Assembly (NCBI GenBank): GCA_963576565.1
Contig: OY755046.1
Location: forward strand, 50,338,786-50,402,785
DNA: 64,000 nt
Direction: 5' to 3'
Origin: Aspidapion aeneum
Lineage: Eukaryota > Arthropoda > Insecta > Coleoptera > Brentidae
The translations under genes were made by a program, and so were the position numbers. Within the stretch, counting starts at the first letter, position 1; every line of letters starts with the position of its first letter. Under the pieces are notes generated by a model. It saw nothing but the letters and a program-made list of their open reading frames with translations, ran no database searches and was not told the DNA's origin. Of the stretch, positions 11,001 through 26,000 are shown one piece after another.

Positions 11001-14000
11001 GACACTCACGGTTTCGTCGATTTTGTCCGCTTATTGGAGGTGTCCGCTTATGAGAGAGAACTGCGAAACTTTAATATATATTTACAATTTCCGGTGCTTG
11101 AGTTTTTCCGATATTAAATTTTTCAGCGATCTTTCGTGCTGATAGATGTTCCTTCTCCGAAACGTTAACAACTTCCATTTTTTCACGTAAACTAAGATTT
11201 TTGCTAGGTGCCATTTCAAATCAAATCAAATCAAAAAGTACTTTATTATCAAGTAAACAGAGATTTACATTTGACAAAGCATGCTAAATCTAATTATCCT
11301 AATGTACTAAATTCAGAATAGAGTCCCTAGCTTTGTTATACCTAACTATAATAAAATTGTCGGTAATAAATTATTTATAATATTTTAAAAATATAAACTT
11401 TTCTTAATAAATACTGTGACAGTTTTTGAACACAAAAACAAAATAAAGTAAAATTAATAATAAAATTACAATAACTAAAAAGAACAAAAACAATTAAAAA
11501 GATAAAAAAAGAACAAAAACAACCAAAAAAGAGAAAAAAACAAACAAAAACAAAATCCTTGGTCTGAGGCAACTATAATTAAAAGCAAACTGCTGTCAAA
11601 TCACAGATTTTAAAAATATTGGTTAAAATAACAATTAACTATAATCAGTTAAATAAAATGTAAAATAGTTAAAATATTAAAACCTTCACAAAAGCTAAAA
11701 TTTAAATGAAACCAAACAACAAAACCAAAAAGTAAAACAAAGTCAAAATAATAAAATTAAAAGAAAAGAAAAAACAAATAATATTAATACAAAAAAAAAA
11801 TATACCACAGACTAAAAACCTAAAACAGTTTAAACTAAAGGGCTTGTATAAAACTCCCCCATGTCATAGTAAGCCTTAACCAACAGTGCCCTTTTCAGAT
11901 GCTTTCTAAAGAGTTTTAATGAGTTTTGTAATCTAATAGAAGCAGGAAGACTATTAAAAATCTTCCTACCTTCATAAATTAACGATTCCTTTGTTAGTGC
12001 AGTCTTGGGAATTGGCAAACTCAAGTCGTTCTTCTGGCGAGTGATTCTCTGATGTTCAGATTTATTTAACATTTTATAGTTTTTAACATAAGTGAGCAAA
12101 TCTCCAAAATGAAAAGAGATGTTAAAGTTAATATTTTTTGTGATTTAAAGTAAGGCTTACAAGACTCTGTTTGTTGAACATTGACTATAAAGCGAACTGC
12201 TTTTTTCTGAAGAATAAATACAAGCCTCAACAGGTAATTACTGGCCAAACCCCAGAATGCGATCCCATATCTTAGATGAGATTCGAATAGTGCAAAATAC
12301 ACAGTTTTTGCCAATGCGGAACCCAACTCAGCCCTTACCAAACGAACAGCAAAACATGCAGATGACAATTTTTTACTTAAATTTAATATATGGTCATTAA
12401 ATTTTAATTGGCTGTCAATGAAAACCCCCAAGAATTTTGAGGTTTCCTCTTGCATAAGTGGTTCATCAACCAGGCTAAGGTCTGACATATTGCAATTAAA
12501 ACCCAGGATGTGTGTTTTTTTATGTTGAATGCCAGTTTATTACTATCACACCAAGATTTAATTTTTTTAAGATCCTCACTTATAATACGTTTTAATTGAG
12601 AGGGGTCTATATGATCCCACAGCAAAGAGATCTATTACTACCCAACTGAGCAATAAAAATAAAACACAGCAGTCTCGCCGAATATAATATGTTGTAAATC
12701 CGACAAAAGTATTTAGTCTCCGCATTAAAACGGAAAGAGGCAATTCTTCAGCTGCAGAGTGCGATGTTGCCAACATACTACATAAAATTTATGCCCATGT
12801 CGTGCAGCGCTCCGTTCCGTTGTCAAAGGTTCGCGTCCGGTTAAGGAAGGTTTCAGAATTTTTTAACCAAAAAAAATTGTCTGTGTCCGGTTATTAGAGT
12901 GTCCGGTTATAGGAGTGAATTTTACATGTAAAGAAATAAGGAAAAGCTTGGTTCCAACAAATTTGTCCGCCTAAAGGGAGTGTCCGCTTAATAGAGGTGT
13001 CCGCAAGGAGAGCTTTCACTGTAAATGGATCCATGACGGATCTGACACCTTCCCAGCTGGCCTATTATCACACTTTAAGTAAAGCTATGATAATATATTA
13101 GCCCTGAAAGCAGTTTTTTGTAAATATCTCTGAAACTAAAGCTTTTACGAAGTTTTTGGTTATAACACGAATAATTAAGCAAAATATAGTCAAACAACTG
13201 TTACTAGCAATAATGGATTTTGGCCAAAATATAATCAGCTCGTAAGAGTGTCGAACACTATTTTGCCCGAAAATTTTATGAAAATTGGTTCAGCGGTTTA
13301 GGAGCTATCGTGCTACAGACATAAATAATATAAACACACAGGCACACACACACACAGACATACATCAAGACGATATTGCTAGGATAGGTACATCCAAAAA
13401 ATAAATTTTTGGCGTTACCTCTAAAAAAAAATTTCGTCGAAAATAATACCTTCTCTAGCCATTGCTACGCGGGCTACGAAGGTAAAAATAAAAAGTTGTA
13501 ATAAATAAATTTAGTACTTACAAAATTTATAAAGAATTACAGCAACCTAGTCATCGCTGCCGATTCTCCTACAATTTTGCGCCCATTTCTTGCAAAGACA
13601 ACATAAAATACAACTTTTAGTGATAAAAAATTTGGGGCAAAATGTGGTATAGGTTACTACGTAAACAAGATACCCCGTTTTGCCTCAAACCACCAGTTAA
13701 ATTCAAACAAAAGTCATACACAGTAAAAGGCTAATTTTACGGGCAACGCGTTTAATGAATAATACCACTGATTACACGATAGAGTCGTGTAATCAGTGAT
13801 AATACATATACCCACTAAATGTTCAATGTAAACAAAATTTTGAAGAGTCTGTAAAAAATGTACTTACCGTCACAAAATGCGCAAGCTATTTTTACAATAA
13901 ACAGCGCACAACATCAGATGTTGAGCAAAAACCAACTTAAGCTCAGCCTACTGACACCAATCATATTGCAGAGAGCAGAAAGTTGGCCCAGTCATGTGGA

Positions 14001-17000
14001 TCAAATAAAAACTGCGGTATCCCGTTTTACCTCGTTATCCTATTTTGCCCCCCTCCTTTTCTCTACCTATAGAGTGTCACAAATTGGGCACTTTTTGTAA
14101 GGGGAGAAAAAAGCTTTTTTTTAAATTTATGGAAATTTCTTTTTGATGTAAATTGCTTTATTGTAGGATTTTATATGAATAATATGTCAAACTGAATTTT
14201 TCTTTACTTCCTTATTAGATTTTTGAACTCAGCATAAAATTCCAGTAAAAATAATGCAGGAATTTTACACACTTTATATTTTTACTGAAAGTTGGAAACA
14301 ATTAGGAGTTTCAGTTTGACGTGTGCGCATACCTGTGGAAGGGTAAAGAAATATTTTAACGTCAAAACGGTATCGTAGAGTTTATAAATAAGAAGTTAGG
14401 CTGTACATATTCACTACGATATTTTATACAATTCTTGGAAGAATATAACAATTTAATTGAAAAAGTTACGTTTTCTTCAAATAAAAATATAATGTTTTTA
14501 ATTAAGACAATTTTATTATTCCGTTTAAGAATATTGATATTCTTGGCTTTGACTTGACCCAAATACTATAATTTTCTTCAATTAAGAAAATAATTTTCTA
14601 CTTCCAAGAATATTATTTCTTAACTAAAATATATAATTTGTTTCACTTCTGCTGCTATTTTCTTATTTTTTCAATTAAATCAATGATTGATCCCAAAGTC
14701 GATTTCTTCTTGTTAAGTCTTTGTTTAGGTACCTATCCAGAATATTCAAATTTAATTGTTTTGCGGCGAGTAAATCACAGCACCATTTTCCAATTCAAAA
14801 TATATTCTTTTCAAGAAAATTATATATTCTAATCAAATTAAAAAATATAAATGGATCCATGACGGATTAGATACCTTCCTAGCTAGCCTATTAGCACACT
14901 TCAAGTGAATTCCATGATTATATCATCGTTGAAAACAGTTTTTGGTAGATATCTCAGAAACACCGAATATCATCGTGATGTCTGTCTGTGTGTGTATGTC
15001 TGTCCGTAACACGATCGCTCCTAAACCGCTGGCGCTGAACCGCTTTTTATAATCTGTTCAGGTAAAATATTATTAGGCACTGCAGCGAGTTGATTAGATT
15101 TTGTTTAAAATCCATTGATGCTAATGAAAGTTTTTTGGCAACTAAAAAATTTTAAAAATGCTAATTTTTTAATGGAGTATCGCAATTCGAATTCGAAATG
15201 TAGTAGATCACACACAAAAATTTCGTAGAAGCTTTGGTTTCTGAAATATTTACAAAAAACTATTTTGAAGGTTGATATATTATAACTTGACTTGAAATGT
15301 GATAATAGGCTAGCTAGGAAGGTGTCAGATCCGTCATGGATCCATTTATTTTTATTTGGTTTTTTGTGTCCATAAATGTTGCTTTATTTTTAGGAGTAGT
15401 TACTGGTCTACACATGGCCGAACTCTGCTACAGACAGTACAAAAAAGTACCCAGAATTTTATTATGGATAATGATGGAAGTAGCAATTATCGGATCTGAC
15501 ATGCAGGAAGTCATTGGAACGGCCATTGCCATTTATTTGCTGTCAAACAGAAAGTAAGATTAACGCAAATCAACGTTACTCACGTCAGAACTAAAAGTAA
15601 TTAGATTCAACTGTCTAAAGGTTGTCGCCCACTTGTCCGGCACAGCAGGGACCGTTGCTACCCGTCGCTTGCAGGCGACGGATAAATGGTTCGCCCACTT
15701 TCCCGGTGGAAACCGTCACGTCGCGGTCGACTGTTGCGAAGATCTTTTTATTTTAGTCTCCATGTAGCAGTGACAGAGTCATTATGTGTACAAACAGTTC
15801 TGATGAAGAAGTTATTATATTGGCCACATTTTCGGCAGAAGAAGAAGAAAATATGAAGAATAAAAAGAGAAGCATGTGGGTTTATCCCATTATTTAAAAG
15901 AGAGCTAAACTCGGAGAGTCGTCGAACATAGTTAATGCTGGCCTGCGCCGTCCTGTGGAGGTCGGCTCGTCGCACATTTAGCCAGCCCGTCCCGGCACGA
16001 ACCGTCGTTTGACGGGGAGAGTCGGATTACTGGAATCTGGTCCGTTGACGGACTCGCCGTTTCGTGCCGTGACGGGCTAATGTACGGTAGTCTATTCATT
16101 TGCTTGGTTTTAATCCTATCCGTATTCTAACAGGCCGGAACGGGACGGGACTTGACAGCCAAGTGGGCGACAGCCTTAATAGTGTACAGCTTTGATCGGC
16201 TGACAGCGCACGGGTAGTGAACTTGTGGACGTTTATTCTTGACGGCCAGTGATGTGGTGTGAGGTGAGCGCTCACCCCGTGGATTTATTTCCCCGTGTTA
16301 AAAGATGGTGAAAGCTTTCAAAGTTCACTCGTGAAAGTGACCTTCTCGCTAACCTCCCCTCACCTCACGGGTCAAGAATAAACGTCCTGCTCGCTAGTGA
16401 ATAAATTACATTTGATGTCGGCGAGCAACTCTCGAAATTTCAATCGATTTACAAAGCAGATGTAGTGGATCAAAGAAAGAGCTACTACCATAAAAGTCTA
16501 CATTCCTATAATCTTAGAAGTGGACAAATTTAAAAATACTTTTAAATAAGTTAAAAAACGCATAAATCTGTTAAAAAGTTTGTCCTGCAGTCTTTCTAGA
16601 TGTACCACACGCATTTGACAGTGTGGCATAAAGGCCTTAATTTTAAACTAAAACGGTTTCTGCCAAAACAATATTCGGACATTTGGGAATCATACATATC
16701 TGATAGACATTTCAGAGTAAAACAGGAAAACTCATATTCAAATTTATGGGAAATTCATGCAGGCGTGCCCTAGAATAGCGTACTAGGCTCTTATCTATAC
16801 TTAGTATTCACTTACGATATCCCAAAGCTAGAAAATTGTTACTTATCAACATTTGCCGATGATACTGGTTTATTGACGTTTGAAAAATCTATTGAAGAAT
16901 GCATAGAAAAACTTCAGGATGCAGTCACCGAAGTTCACAGTTGGACCAGAAAGTGGCAAATAAAATTAAATAAAACCAAATCAATTCATACTAATTTTAC

Positions 17001-20000
17001 AAACAAAAATACAAATCACATACAAATAAGAATTAACAACATTCCCGTACCATATTCAAATCAGGCAAAATATCTAGGTATGACACTTGATGCCAAATTG
17101 CGCTGGAAAGCACATGTTAAGAAAAAAAAAGAAGAACTTGAGATAAGGTCAAGTTGCGGTGGAAAGCACATGTTAAGAAGAAAAAAACTTAAGATAAAGT
17201 ATAGAAAAATAGTATAGAAAAATTAACTCGCTAATTGAAAGGAAGTCCAATTTAACAATTCATAATAATTTACTGCTTTATAGACAAATAATGAAACCAG
17301 TATGGATATATGGTATTCAACTATGAGGTTGTACTAAAGAGAGTAACATTCTAGTTTTACAGAGATTTAAAAATAAAGTACTAAGAAACATTGTGAATGC
17401 ACCTTGGTACGTTCGAAATAATGACCCTTATCGGGACCTAAAAATCGAAACTGTAGCAGAGACTATAAAAAAGCCGCAAAAAGCCATGAAGATATACTCC
17501 ATCGACATGTGAATGTGGTAGCAATTTAGCTTCTAGACAATACTATGCTAGTTCGAAGACTAAAAAGAGTGAAGTTAGTAAAAAGTGAATTACATAAAAC
17601 AAAATTATGTTATAAACAGAACACAATTGTGTTACAGACGAAGCAAAGCGGGGAGAACTGATGAGTAAACCCTAAGTTTAAATCTAACTTTTTGCTATTG
17701 TAATACAATAAACACAAATAATCAAAAACATGAATTTCTTTGCAAATAACAAAAACAAAAAAAAACTCTGTTGAATCAACTTAATACCAATAATTTTTTA
17801 GGGTGCCCTTGTACGTCGGAGTATTAGTAACCATTTTAGACACCTTTACGTTTCTCTTCCTTGACAAATACGGTTTAAGGAAACTAGAGGCGTTCTTCGT
17901 CTTTCTCATTAGTGTAATGACCGTTACATTTGGATATGAATATTGGGCGTCACAACCGGACAGCCTGGGCGTTATGAAGGGAATGTTTCTCCCGTGGTGT
18001 GACGGGTGTGACAATAGAGCTCTTCTGCAGGCTGTGGGCATTATTGGTAAGTAAGTAAGGTCTGGGTTAGACACACTCTCTCACTCTAGTCTGGGTAGCC
18101 CAAAAAACGTGCATGTATTTGACATGTTCGGTTCGGTTGAAAAGGCCCTTTATAACTTAGACTTTTGTTTTTGACAACGATTTCATAAATGGCCCAAAAG
18201 AGGTAAAATAAATTTTAATAAATTCAAATAAAAAATTACATTAAATTTTTTTGCCTTTTGAAACAAAATTAAAAAATGAAATAAAAAACAAATTTTTTAA
18301 TAGATAGAAATGTTGTTTTTTAAGATGATGAACAAAAAAATTTACATTAAATTCACTTTTAAATACGTAGCAGCCACCAAAATCGGTTTAGCTTTTTTTG
18401 AGATATGGCGATTTTTATTTGATTAGTTATAACGGTTTTAAATGTTTTATCGATTTTTATGAGTTATAAAGACATTAGTTTGCAGTTTTTTAATTGAAAA
18501 AGTTATATTGCAAAATGGCCACTATACGATTAAAATCTTGAACGCCTGCTCATTTTGTATAGATTTTTATCCACGGATACCAAATAATTTTTGTGCCGAA
18601 TTGCTTAGAAAGACAGAACTTCTTGGTCTAGTGACCTTATTTCAAAACCTGTTGGCAGTGGCGACTCCGTGGTAAAAATGTAAAAGTGTTCTGCAATTTT
18701 CGCAGAAAAAAGTTACCCATTACTATCGTACAAAAGCAATACATAAAAACATAATCTTCTATTGCTGTTGTTTTTATTAAACCATTAAGACCGAATTGAA
18801 CATATTCCACGTTGCGTTGCGTGAAATGCAGCGACATTTTTAGACCATCACGCGACGCGACCTTTTATGTAAAAACTCACAGCCTTTAAGCCTGTGCCTT
18901 TATCATTATAATATATAAAGTATTAGGGACTTATTGCAATAAAGCCAGACAGTAATTGTGCCGGGCGCTATTCTGACAGTTTTGCATTATAAAAACAGCT
19001 GTCTTCTTCCAAAATTAGGCCCTTGTGTATTATAAGAGCCAGAATTAATTGTACCACCACTATTAATGGAAAATAAACGTCTGGATTTATAAATTCGACT
19101 TTGGTATGGCAATTTTAAAAGATCAACTGTTAGTTTTCAATGAATGTCAGAATAGTGCCCGGCAGTATAATATTTTAGTTAAATTATGGAACACTTATTT
19201 TTTTTTGGGAGTTTTCAAATATTTTATTATTATTTTTGGGAGCTCTGCAGCACTGCAGCCCTTATACATCACAGAATGTTCGTGTTCAGAAAGGGTGTAA
19301 TTTTGATGTTTTTTAGGTGCTATAATTATGCCACACAACTTCTATCTTCATTCAGCCTTAGTAAAATCGAGAGAGGTCGACAGAAGACGGAGCGAAAAAG
19401 TACGAGAAGCGAACCTGTACTATTTTATTGAGTGCTGCATTGCCATATTTGTTAGTTTGATTATTAACATTTTTGTTTTGGCCGTTTTTGCCAAGGGGTT
19501 ATATATGAAGACTAATGCGGAAGTGGTAAGTTTTGAACTCCAAATCCTAAAATCTTGATTTGCGAAAAAGCAGGAAAAACCAAAATTTTGTTTGTTCTTT
19601 TTAATAAGCTTTAGACTACCATAATAATCAAAATTAAAGTATTTTCATGTTATAGCAAATACAAGAGGTATTGAGCAATACCATTACCTGGAAATATCCT
19701 AATTTGTGAAACATGAATATTCGCCATATTGGGCTACAATGCACTAAAAATCAATCAGGAACCTTTTTTAAATTAAAAAAAAAACCAATGAGGTTTTTCT
19801 GCATCTACATATATGGACACACTTTTCCGCAACTCCGTGCTTTTTTTCGTAACATTTCTTTAAATTGAGGTTGATCAAATAGCACCTATGAGATTTCATG
19901 CCTCAAAAATCGGTAAATGACGCTTTTTAGAATCTTCACTTAAGATGTCGGTATTTTTATTTGTTAGATGTATCTGGGAGCAGACAAAAACTGCTATGCC

Positions 20001-23000
20001 ATGAGGTTGCATACCCCAAAAATCATTAAATAATGTTTTTGAGAATGTCCACTCATGGATTTTCTCACATCTGTAGGGTCCCACTATTTACCAACTCAGC
20101 GCTTTTGTCCGTAAAATATATTGTTTCTTAAATTTAAACTTTCAGTTTGGTGAAATAGGATCTACGAGATTTCGTACCCCAAAAATCCCTAAATGACATT
20201 TTTCAAAATCTCTGCTTAAATTTTTTTGTCGTATATAATTCGTTCCACTATACTGCAACTTGGTGCTTTTGTTCGCAAAATGTGTAGTTTCTTTAATATG
20301 GATTTTCAAGATTTGGTCAAATAAGACCTATGACCTATGAGATTTCATACCCCAGAGTGTCCTATCAAATAATGTTTTTTTATTCTTTTATGAAATAAGT
20401 ATTTTTAAACTTTGTTTAAAGAGTTCAGAATCCACACTCAAAATATGTTTTTTTCGCATTTATAATATGGTCCCGCTATGCAACACTTCGGGGTCCTTAC
20501 CCGTAAAATGTATACAGTTTCTGAAATATGAGTTACGACCTATGAGATTTCGGCTCTGCTACAGACTAGCGCCCTACAAAATAGTGCTGTTACAAAATAG
20601 CGCTTGCAAAATAGCTCACATGAAAATAGCACCTTATAAAATAGCGCCGCGACAAAATAGCTCGCATTAAAATAGCGCTGCTAAAAAAAAGCGAAATCTA
20701 ATAAAAACAGCAACATTTAAAAAAGCATCATTAAAAACAGCAGCAATTCGACTAAGGGGTCTTATATTGTCGTAACGTAGCACAGTTTAAGTTAGGTTTT
20801 ATGGTTTTATTTAACAATACTTATAATTACTACTTATATTAAATACATCTTGCTTACAAAATGCGTATCCTCTAGATACGCTGGACTTCTGCCTACTGTA
20901 CTTGTCTTCACTGTTAACTACGTGTGGGGCGTTACGTTCTCAGGTTACAACTGACTGCTAAACTCTTTTAGAGATTTCCTGTATAAACATCATCGATGAC
21001 CGGTCAATCGCTCATGGTTTTTATTCCGTATAAGTTTATTACACGTTTTAATACACATTGAACTATATACAGATGAAGTTCATTTCATTAGTCTTTTTAG
21101 TGTTAATGTGCACTTGCTTATAAACGTAACTTGTGACATTTAGTTAATAGGACATTTTTTTCTATCCTGACAATATTTTCTCATAAAAAAACTTCGGTTC
21201 CGTTTGATTTCACATCATCTAGGATCCCAGAACAAAGTCAGGGAGGTTTTTTTGCAGGACATATGTGCTTCGTCCCGGCGTTTAGTTTTAAGATATAAAA
21301 TTTAGAGACATTTATCTAAATTAGAATGCTTTTTATTTTCTTTTTTTTGCTAGAGTTATGCTAAAACTTTATACTTAAAGTTACTTTTATTTCTTGGTTT
21401 AAACTAATTTAGTTACTAAGATATGCCTTGCCTACAAAAAGGGTAAAAATTTGAATTTGCGCGGTGAATTATATGCTCAAGAATGCATTGACTTTACTTT
21501 ATTATTTTTGCTTTTTCTACCTTGAGTATATCCATTTTCCATCCTTTTTTAATTTAAGTTTTCCCTAATTTTATACATACCTTTTTACTGCTATATTGCT
21601 ACATACAGCAGTGCTCCAACGTCCGTCTTGCTATACGGAGCTCATGCGAATATTTGGGGTACTCTCCATACCAGTGATATATATTGATCGCCAAGTGAAA
21701 TCACATGCGTGCTTTTTAAGACAGCGGTCGTGTATAAACATTTATGGATTGCTTTGAAGTGCTACTGCTACTACTTTGATTGGAATTATTTGGATTCGAC
21801 TGTGCAGTTGTCCATGTACCAAGTTCCTTTCATCCAAGGGTAAGTCAAAGTGTTCTTGAGCTGCGTTTCTTTACATTTTTTACTTATTCCCTATGCTACT
21901 ATTCCTAACTAAAAACACAAAAGTGTAACCTAAGAGTGGGAACTATTGGACTGGAGATCCCTATTGCTACAGTTCGGTTGGTTTGTTGACTTTTTCATGC
22001 GAAAGACGTCTCGACCGACCATTTTTTGGTCCTTCGAGCCGGATTTCCCGTTCTGCGTAATAGGTGCTCTCAGAGTTGCATAATTGTGTTTGAAGTTAGG
22101 ACTTTACTTTGCGTCTTTTTGAGACAAGGCATATCTTAGGTTTTACATTTTATCTACGGTGTGTCTATTGTACGTTGCACGTACCAACTTGCATTGCATT
22201 TTTTTATTTGTGCAATATACAAATTGCATACAAATTTTGAAAAATTTATTTTTTTTCAAAATTAAAAATTATTGCGCTGTCGATGTATGTAAGGCTTGCG
22301 TTTCCTTGCGTACCTACACAAATTCAGAAACTCTTATCAGTTGCTAAATTTTTTGTGCATATTTATTAGCATTTATACTTTTTGCTAAAAACTTGCTGTT
22401 CTTTACTCAATATTTGCTAAAAGCCGCTGGCCTTTTAATATTGCTTTGAATCTTGGTTTACGAGGGAATTTGAAAAGTAGTACGATATATTTTTTAAATT
22501 TGCTTCCCTTATTAACTATTGCTTTACTTTACACTTTAACCTTTTAAAATGGTAAACGATACCGAAAAAAAGGTAAGCTCGGCTAAGGCCTTGCGTCAGA
22601 CTGCAATCAATCAGTTGAGTGTGCTTGAACACTATGCCAATCAGGCGAAAACAAATCCAGCTGCTCACACAAGGTTTAAAGTTAACTTTAAAAAACTTTC
22701 TTCTTGTTGTAAGAGCTTTGAAAAGCATCATAATGCTTTACTGATCTTGATTTCAGACGATTCTGAAGCTCTGGAAGCTCAGAATAAAATACAAAAAGAT
22801 TTTTTGAATAGATGCGTAGAGGTTGAGGCTTTGCACTATGATTTATTTGAGGTGGAGGCTGAAGAAATAAATCGAAGCCACAATGAGGTAAATAATCAAA
22901 CAATTATTTTTCCGGAACCAGAATTTTCTCTTCCCAAGTTAAATGTCCCTCCTTTTTCGGGCGATGTTGAGGAGTTTCCAAGCTTTATTGAGATTTACAA

Positions 23001-26000
23001 TGCGGTTGTACATACGCGTAAGAGCTCGGACATTGAGAAGTTTAAATATTTACGTACGATTTTAAGAGGCCCTGCTTTAAATTTAATTAAAAATATACCT
23101 CTTGAAGGAAATAATTATTTACTTTGCTACGATACGCTGATTTCCAGATATGACAATAAGCGCTTGCGTGCGGTTTCTTACTGGAAATCTATCGAAAACT
23201 CACCTCGGCTATCCAATGATGACGTTTTAGAATTGCGAAAAATGCTAGATACGTTCAAGGAAAACCTTGATTGCTTAAAAAATATGGGATATGCGACCCA
23301 TAGTTGGTGCTTTATTACTGCGAACATGCTTTTGGATCGATTAGATCCGGGAACGCGTAAGTTATTTGAACAAAATCACGCTTCTAATTTAATGCCAAAA
23401 TACGAAGATATTTACAAATTTTTAGAGCAACATTGCACGTCTCTTGAATCTTTATCTTTGTCTATGAAACAAAATAATGTTCAAAACTCACGACCAGGGA
23501 ACTTCTCGAGATCCCTCCGTAATCCACGAAATAAAACAGTTTTACTTGCGAACAGACAGTCACAAAAAACTCCAAATGCCAAACAAAACACGTGTTTCTA
23601 CTGCAAAGCAAAAAATACACATCTGATTTTTAGCTGTGAATCTTTTTTAGTGAAACCAATTCAAGAACGCATTGATTTTATTAGAAATAATAAGGGATGC
23701 ACCAACTGTATGGCTAGTTTTCATCAAGTAAACTCGTGCACTTCACAAAAAAGATGTAGATTTTGTTTTTTAAATCACCACAGTCTTTTATGCCTAAAAA
23801 TTAACTCCCCAGCTTCGGTGATTGCTTCTTCTTCTGTGACGTCTAGTGGATCACAAACTAACCCCGTAGAAAATCAAATTACTGAAAATAAATCTATTCA
23901 CGCGGGTACTGTGCTTGGCGACTATGACACGTTGCTTTGCACTGCTTTGCTGCACATCCGTGATGCATACGGAAATTGGCACGAAGTACGCGCCATCTTG
24001 GATAATGGCGCCATGTGCTCCTTTATAACGAAAAAATGTGCGAATGCACTCGGACTTCCTAAATCCAACATTTCGCTTAATGTAAACGGTTTAGGAGATA
24101 TGTCTACTACTGCGCGCCATGCGGTGCATTGTAAAATTGCTGCTATCGATAATAAATCGAAAATTTTTAGTCTAGAACCTGTATTAATAGACCAAGTTTG
24201 CGATAAAATGCCAAGTGTATCTTTTAACCAAAATTCTTTGCACTACTTAACTGGTCTAAAATTAGCTGATCCCAGTTGGTATAATCAAGCTGGAATTCAG
24301 CTTCTTATTGGCGCGGACCTTTATGGATCACTTTTAGAAGAAGGTAGACTTTATTTCGGTCCAGACACCCCCTCTTGTATTAATACAGTCTTCGGATGGA
24401 CTTTGCTCGGAAAAATGCCTCTGCAAAATGCTGCTTTTGCATCAAAAAATATTTCTACTTTTATGGCAACTATTTCCACTCCTGATTTAAATAATACCTT
24501 GCAAAAATTCTGGGAGTTGGAAGAGGTTCCTACGGTGGAGAAAAATTCACCTTCAGATATTTTTTGCGAAAAATATTTTGAAAAAACTACTATACGCGAT
24601 GTGGACGGTAAATACACCGTTTCGTTGCCTTTTAAAATCAATCCCGTTGATTTCGGCGATACCCGAACCCTTGCTTTGCGTCGGTTGTACTCGCTTGAAA
24701 AACGTTTACTAAATGATAAAAAATTATTTACTTCTTACTCACAAGTAATGCAAGAATACTTGGATATGGGTCACATGCGTGCAGTTTCACCCCCTAATAA
24801 CTCAGAAATTCATGAATATTTTTATATTGCTCACCATGCGGTTATAAAAGAAAGCTCGAGTAGCACGCCTGTTCGTCTTGTCTTTGACGCATCGAGTCAT
24901 TCTTTAAATAAGCCTAGCCTAAATCAAGCCCTTCACACGGGTCCTAAACTACAAGGAGATTTAGTTAAAATTTTGCTTAATTTTCGGCTACATAAATATT
25001 GTTTTGTTAGCGATATTTCTAAAATGTACAGAATGATAAATGTGGAGGAAAATCAACATAAATACCAACGAATTTTATGGCGTTTTAATTCTGAAGAATC
25101 GGTGCAAGATTACGAATTAAAAACTTTGACTTTCGGGGTAAACTGTTCTCCATATTTAGCAATTCGAACCTTGCTTAAATTAGCCGATGATTATCAAGAC
25201 TTACCGTTGGCTTCTGCGATTTTAAAGGACAGCGTCTATATAGACGACTGCGTAGTAAGTTGCAATGATTTTGATCAAATCATGCTTATGAAAAATCAAT
25301 TAATTGAGTTATTAGGGCGAGGTGGATTTGAACTGAAAAAATGGGCATCAAACGAACCCAAATTGCTTGCAGACTTGCCTGCAACCCACATACAAACCAA
25401 AGACTTTTCTTTGGATCAAGAGGATGCAAACTCTCTAAAAATTTTAGGCTTGAGGTGGAACCCTCAAAGTGATAACTTTTTTTATTCTTTTAATTATAAT
25501 ACAAAAATTTGCACTAAGCGTAATTTGCTTAGTACCCTTGCGAAATGCTTTGACCCTTTAGGTTTTCTTACACCGGTTACGTTTTTTGCAAAAAATTTAA
25601 TCCAGTACTTATGGTTTATAAAGTTAGATTGGGATCAGTTAGCACCCCCGGAAATAATTTCCAAGTGGAAAAAATTCGAGGAAGAACTCAAATTATTTTC
25701 TGATTTTTATATCCCAAGAATGATTGATCTCTCTAATTTTCAATTTTGTCAAATTGTTGGATTTAGCGATGCATCCGAGCGCGGTATGTGTGCGGCGGTT
25801 TATTTTCGTATTGTTTATCAAAACGGAGATATTAAAACGTATTTTGTGTGCGCAAAATCGAAAGTCGCTCCCATAAAAAGAATCAGTATTCCCCGTTTGG
25901 AGCTCTGTGCGGCAGTTTTGCTAGCTAAACTCATTCAATTTATTCAAAATACTTTTGCTAATAAAATTGCTTTTCAAAATACTATTGCTTTTACGGATAG

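Larger units (their letters stand above)
10980..13021. mobile_element. pogo/Tigger-type DNA transposon remnant interrupted by a LINE
   Basis: The ends read CAGTAAAACCTCCTATAAGC and, inversely, CAGTGAAAGCTCTCCTTGCG. TA flanks both (10978-10979, 13022-13023). Subterminal TGTCCGCTTAT-type repeats are present at both ends. A transposase N-terminus on - (11071-11214) supports the pogo assignment. Most of the transposase is missing and a LINE fragment sits just upstream of its start codon. Confidence 0.7.
10678..14056. mobile_element. Probable outer DNA element with GGTAAAA(T/C)GGGATAC ends
   Basis: Left end: GGGGAAATAGGGGTAAAATG followed by GGATAC. Right end, read inversely, has the same blocks with small insertions (GGGGGCAAAATAGG ... 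GGTAAAACGGGATAC). Related motifs recur inside at about 10850 and 13640. The pogo element at 10980 and the partial MITE at 13024 lie within. No transposase or target duplication was identified, so the family is open. Confidence 0.4.

Noticed and set aside
11375..11572. Frame rich in F, C and V
   Set aside because: Low-complexity A/T tract in the LINE 3' UTR.
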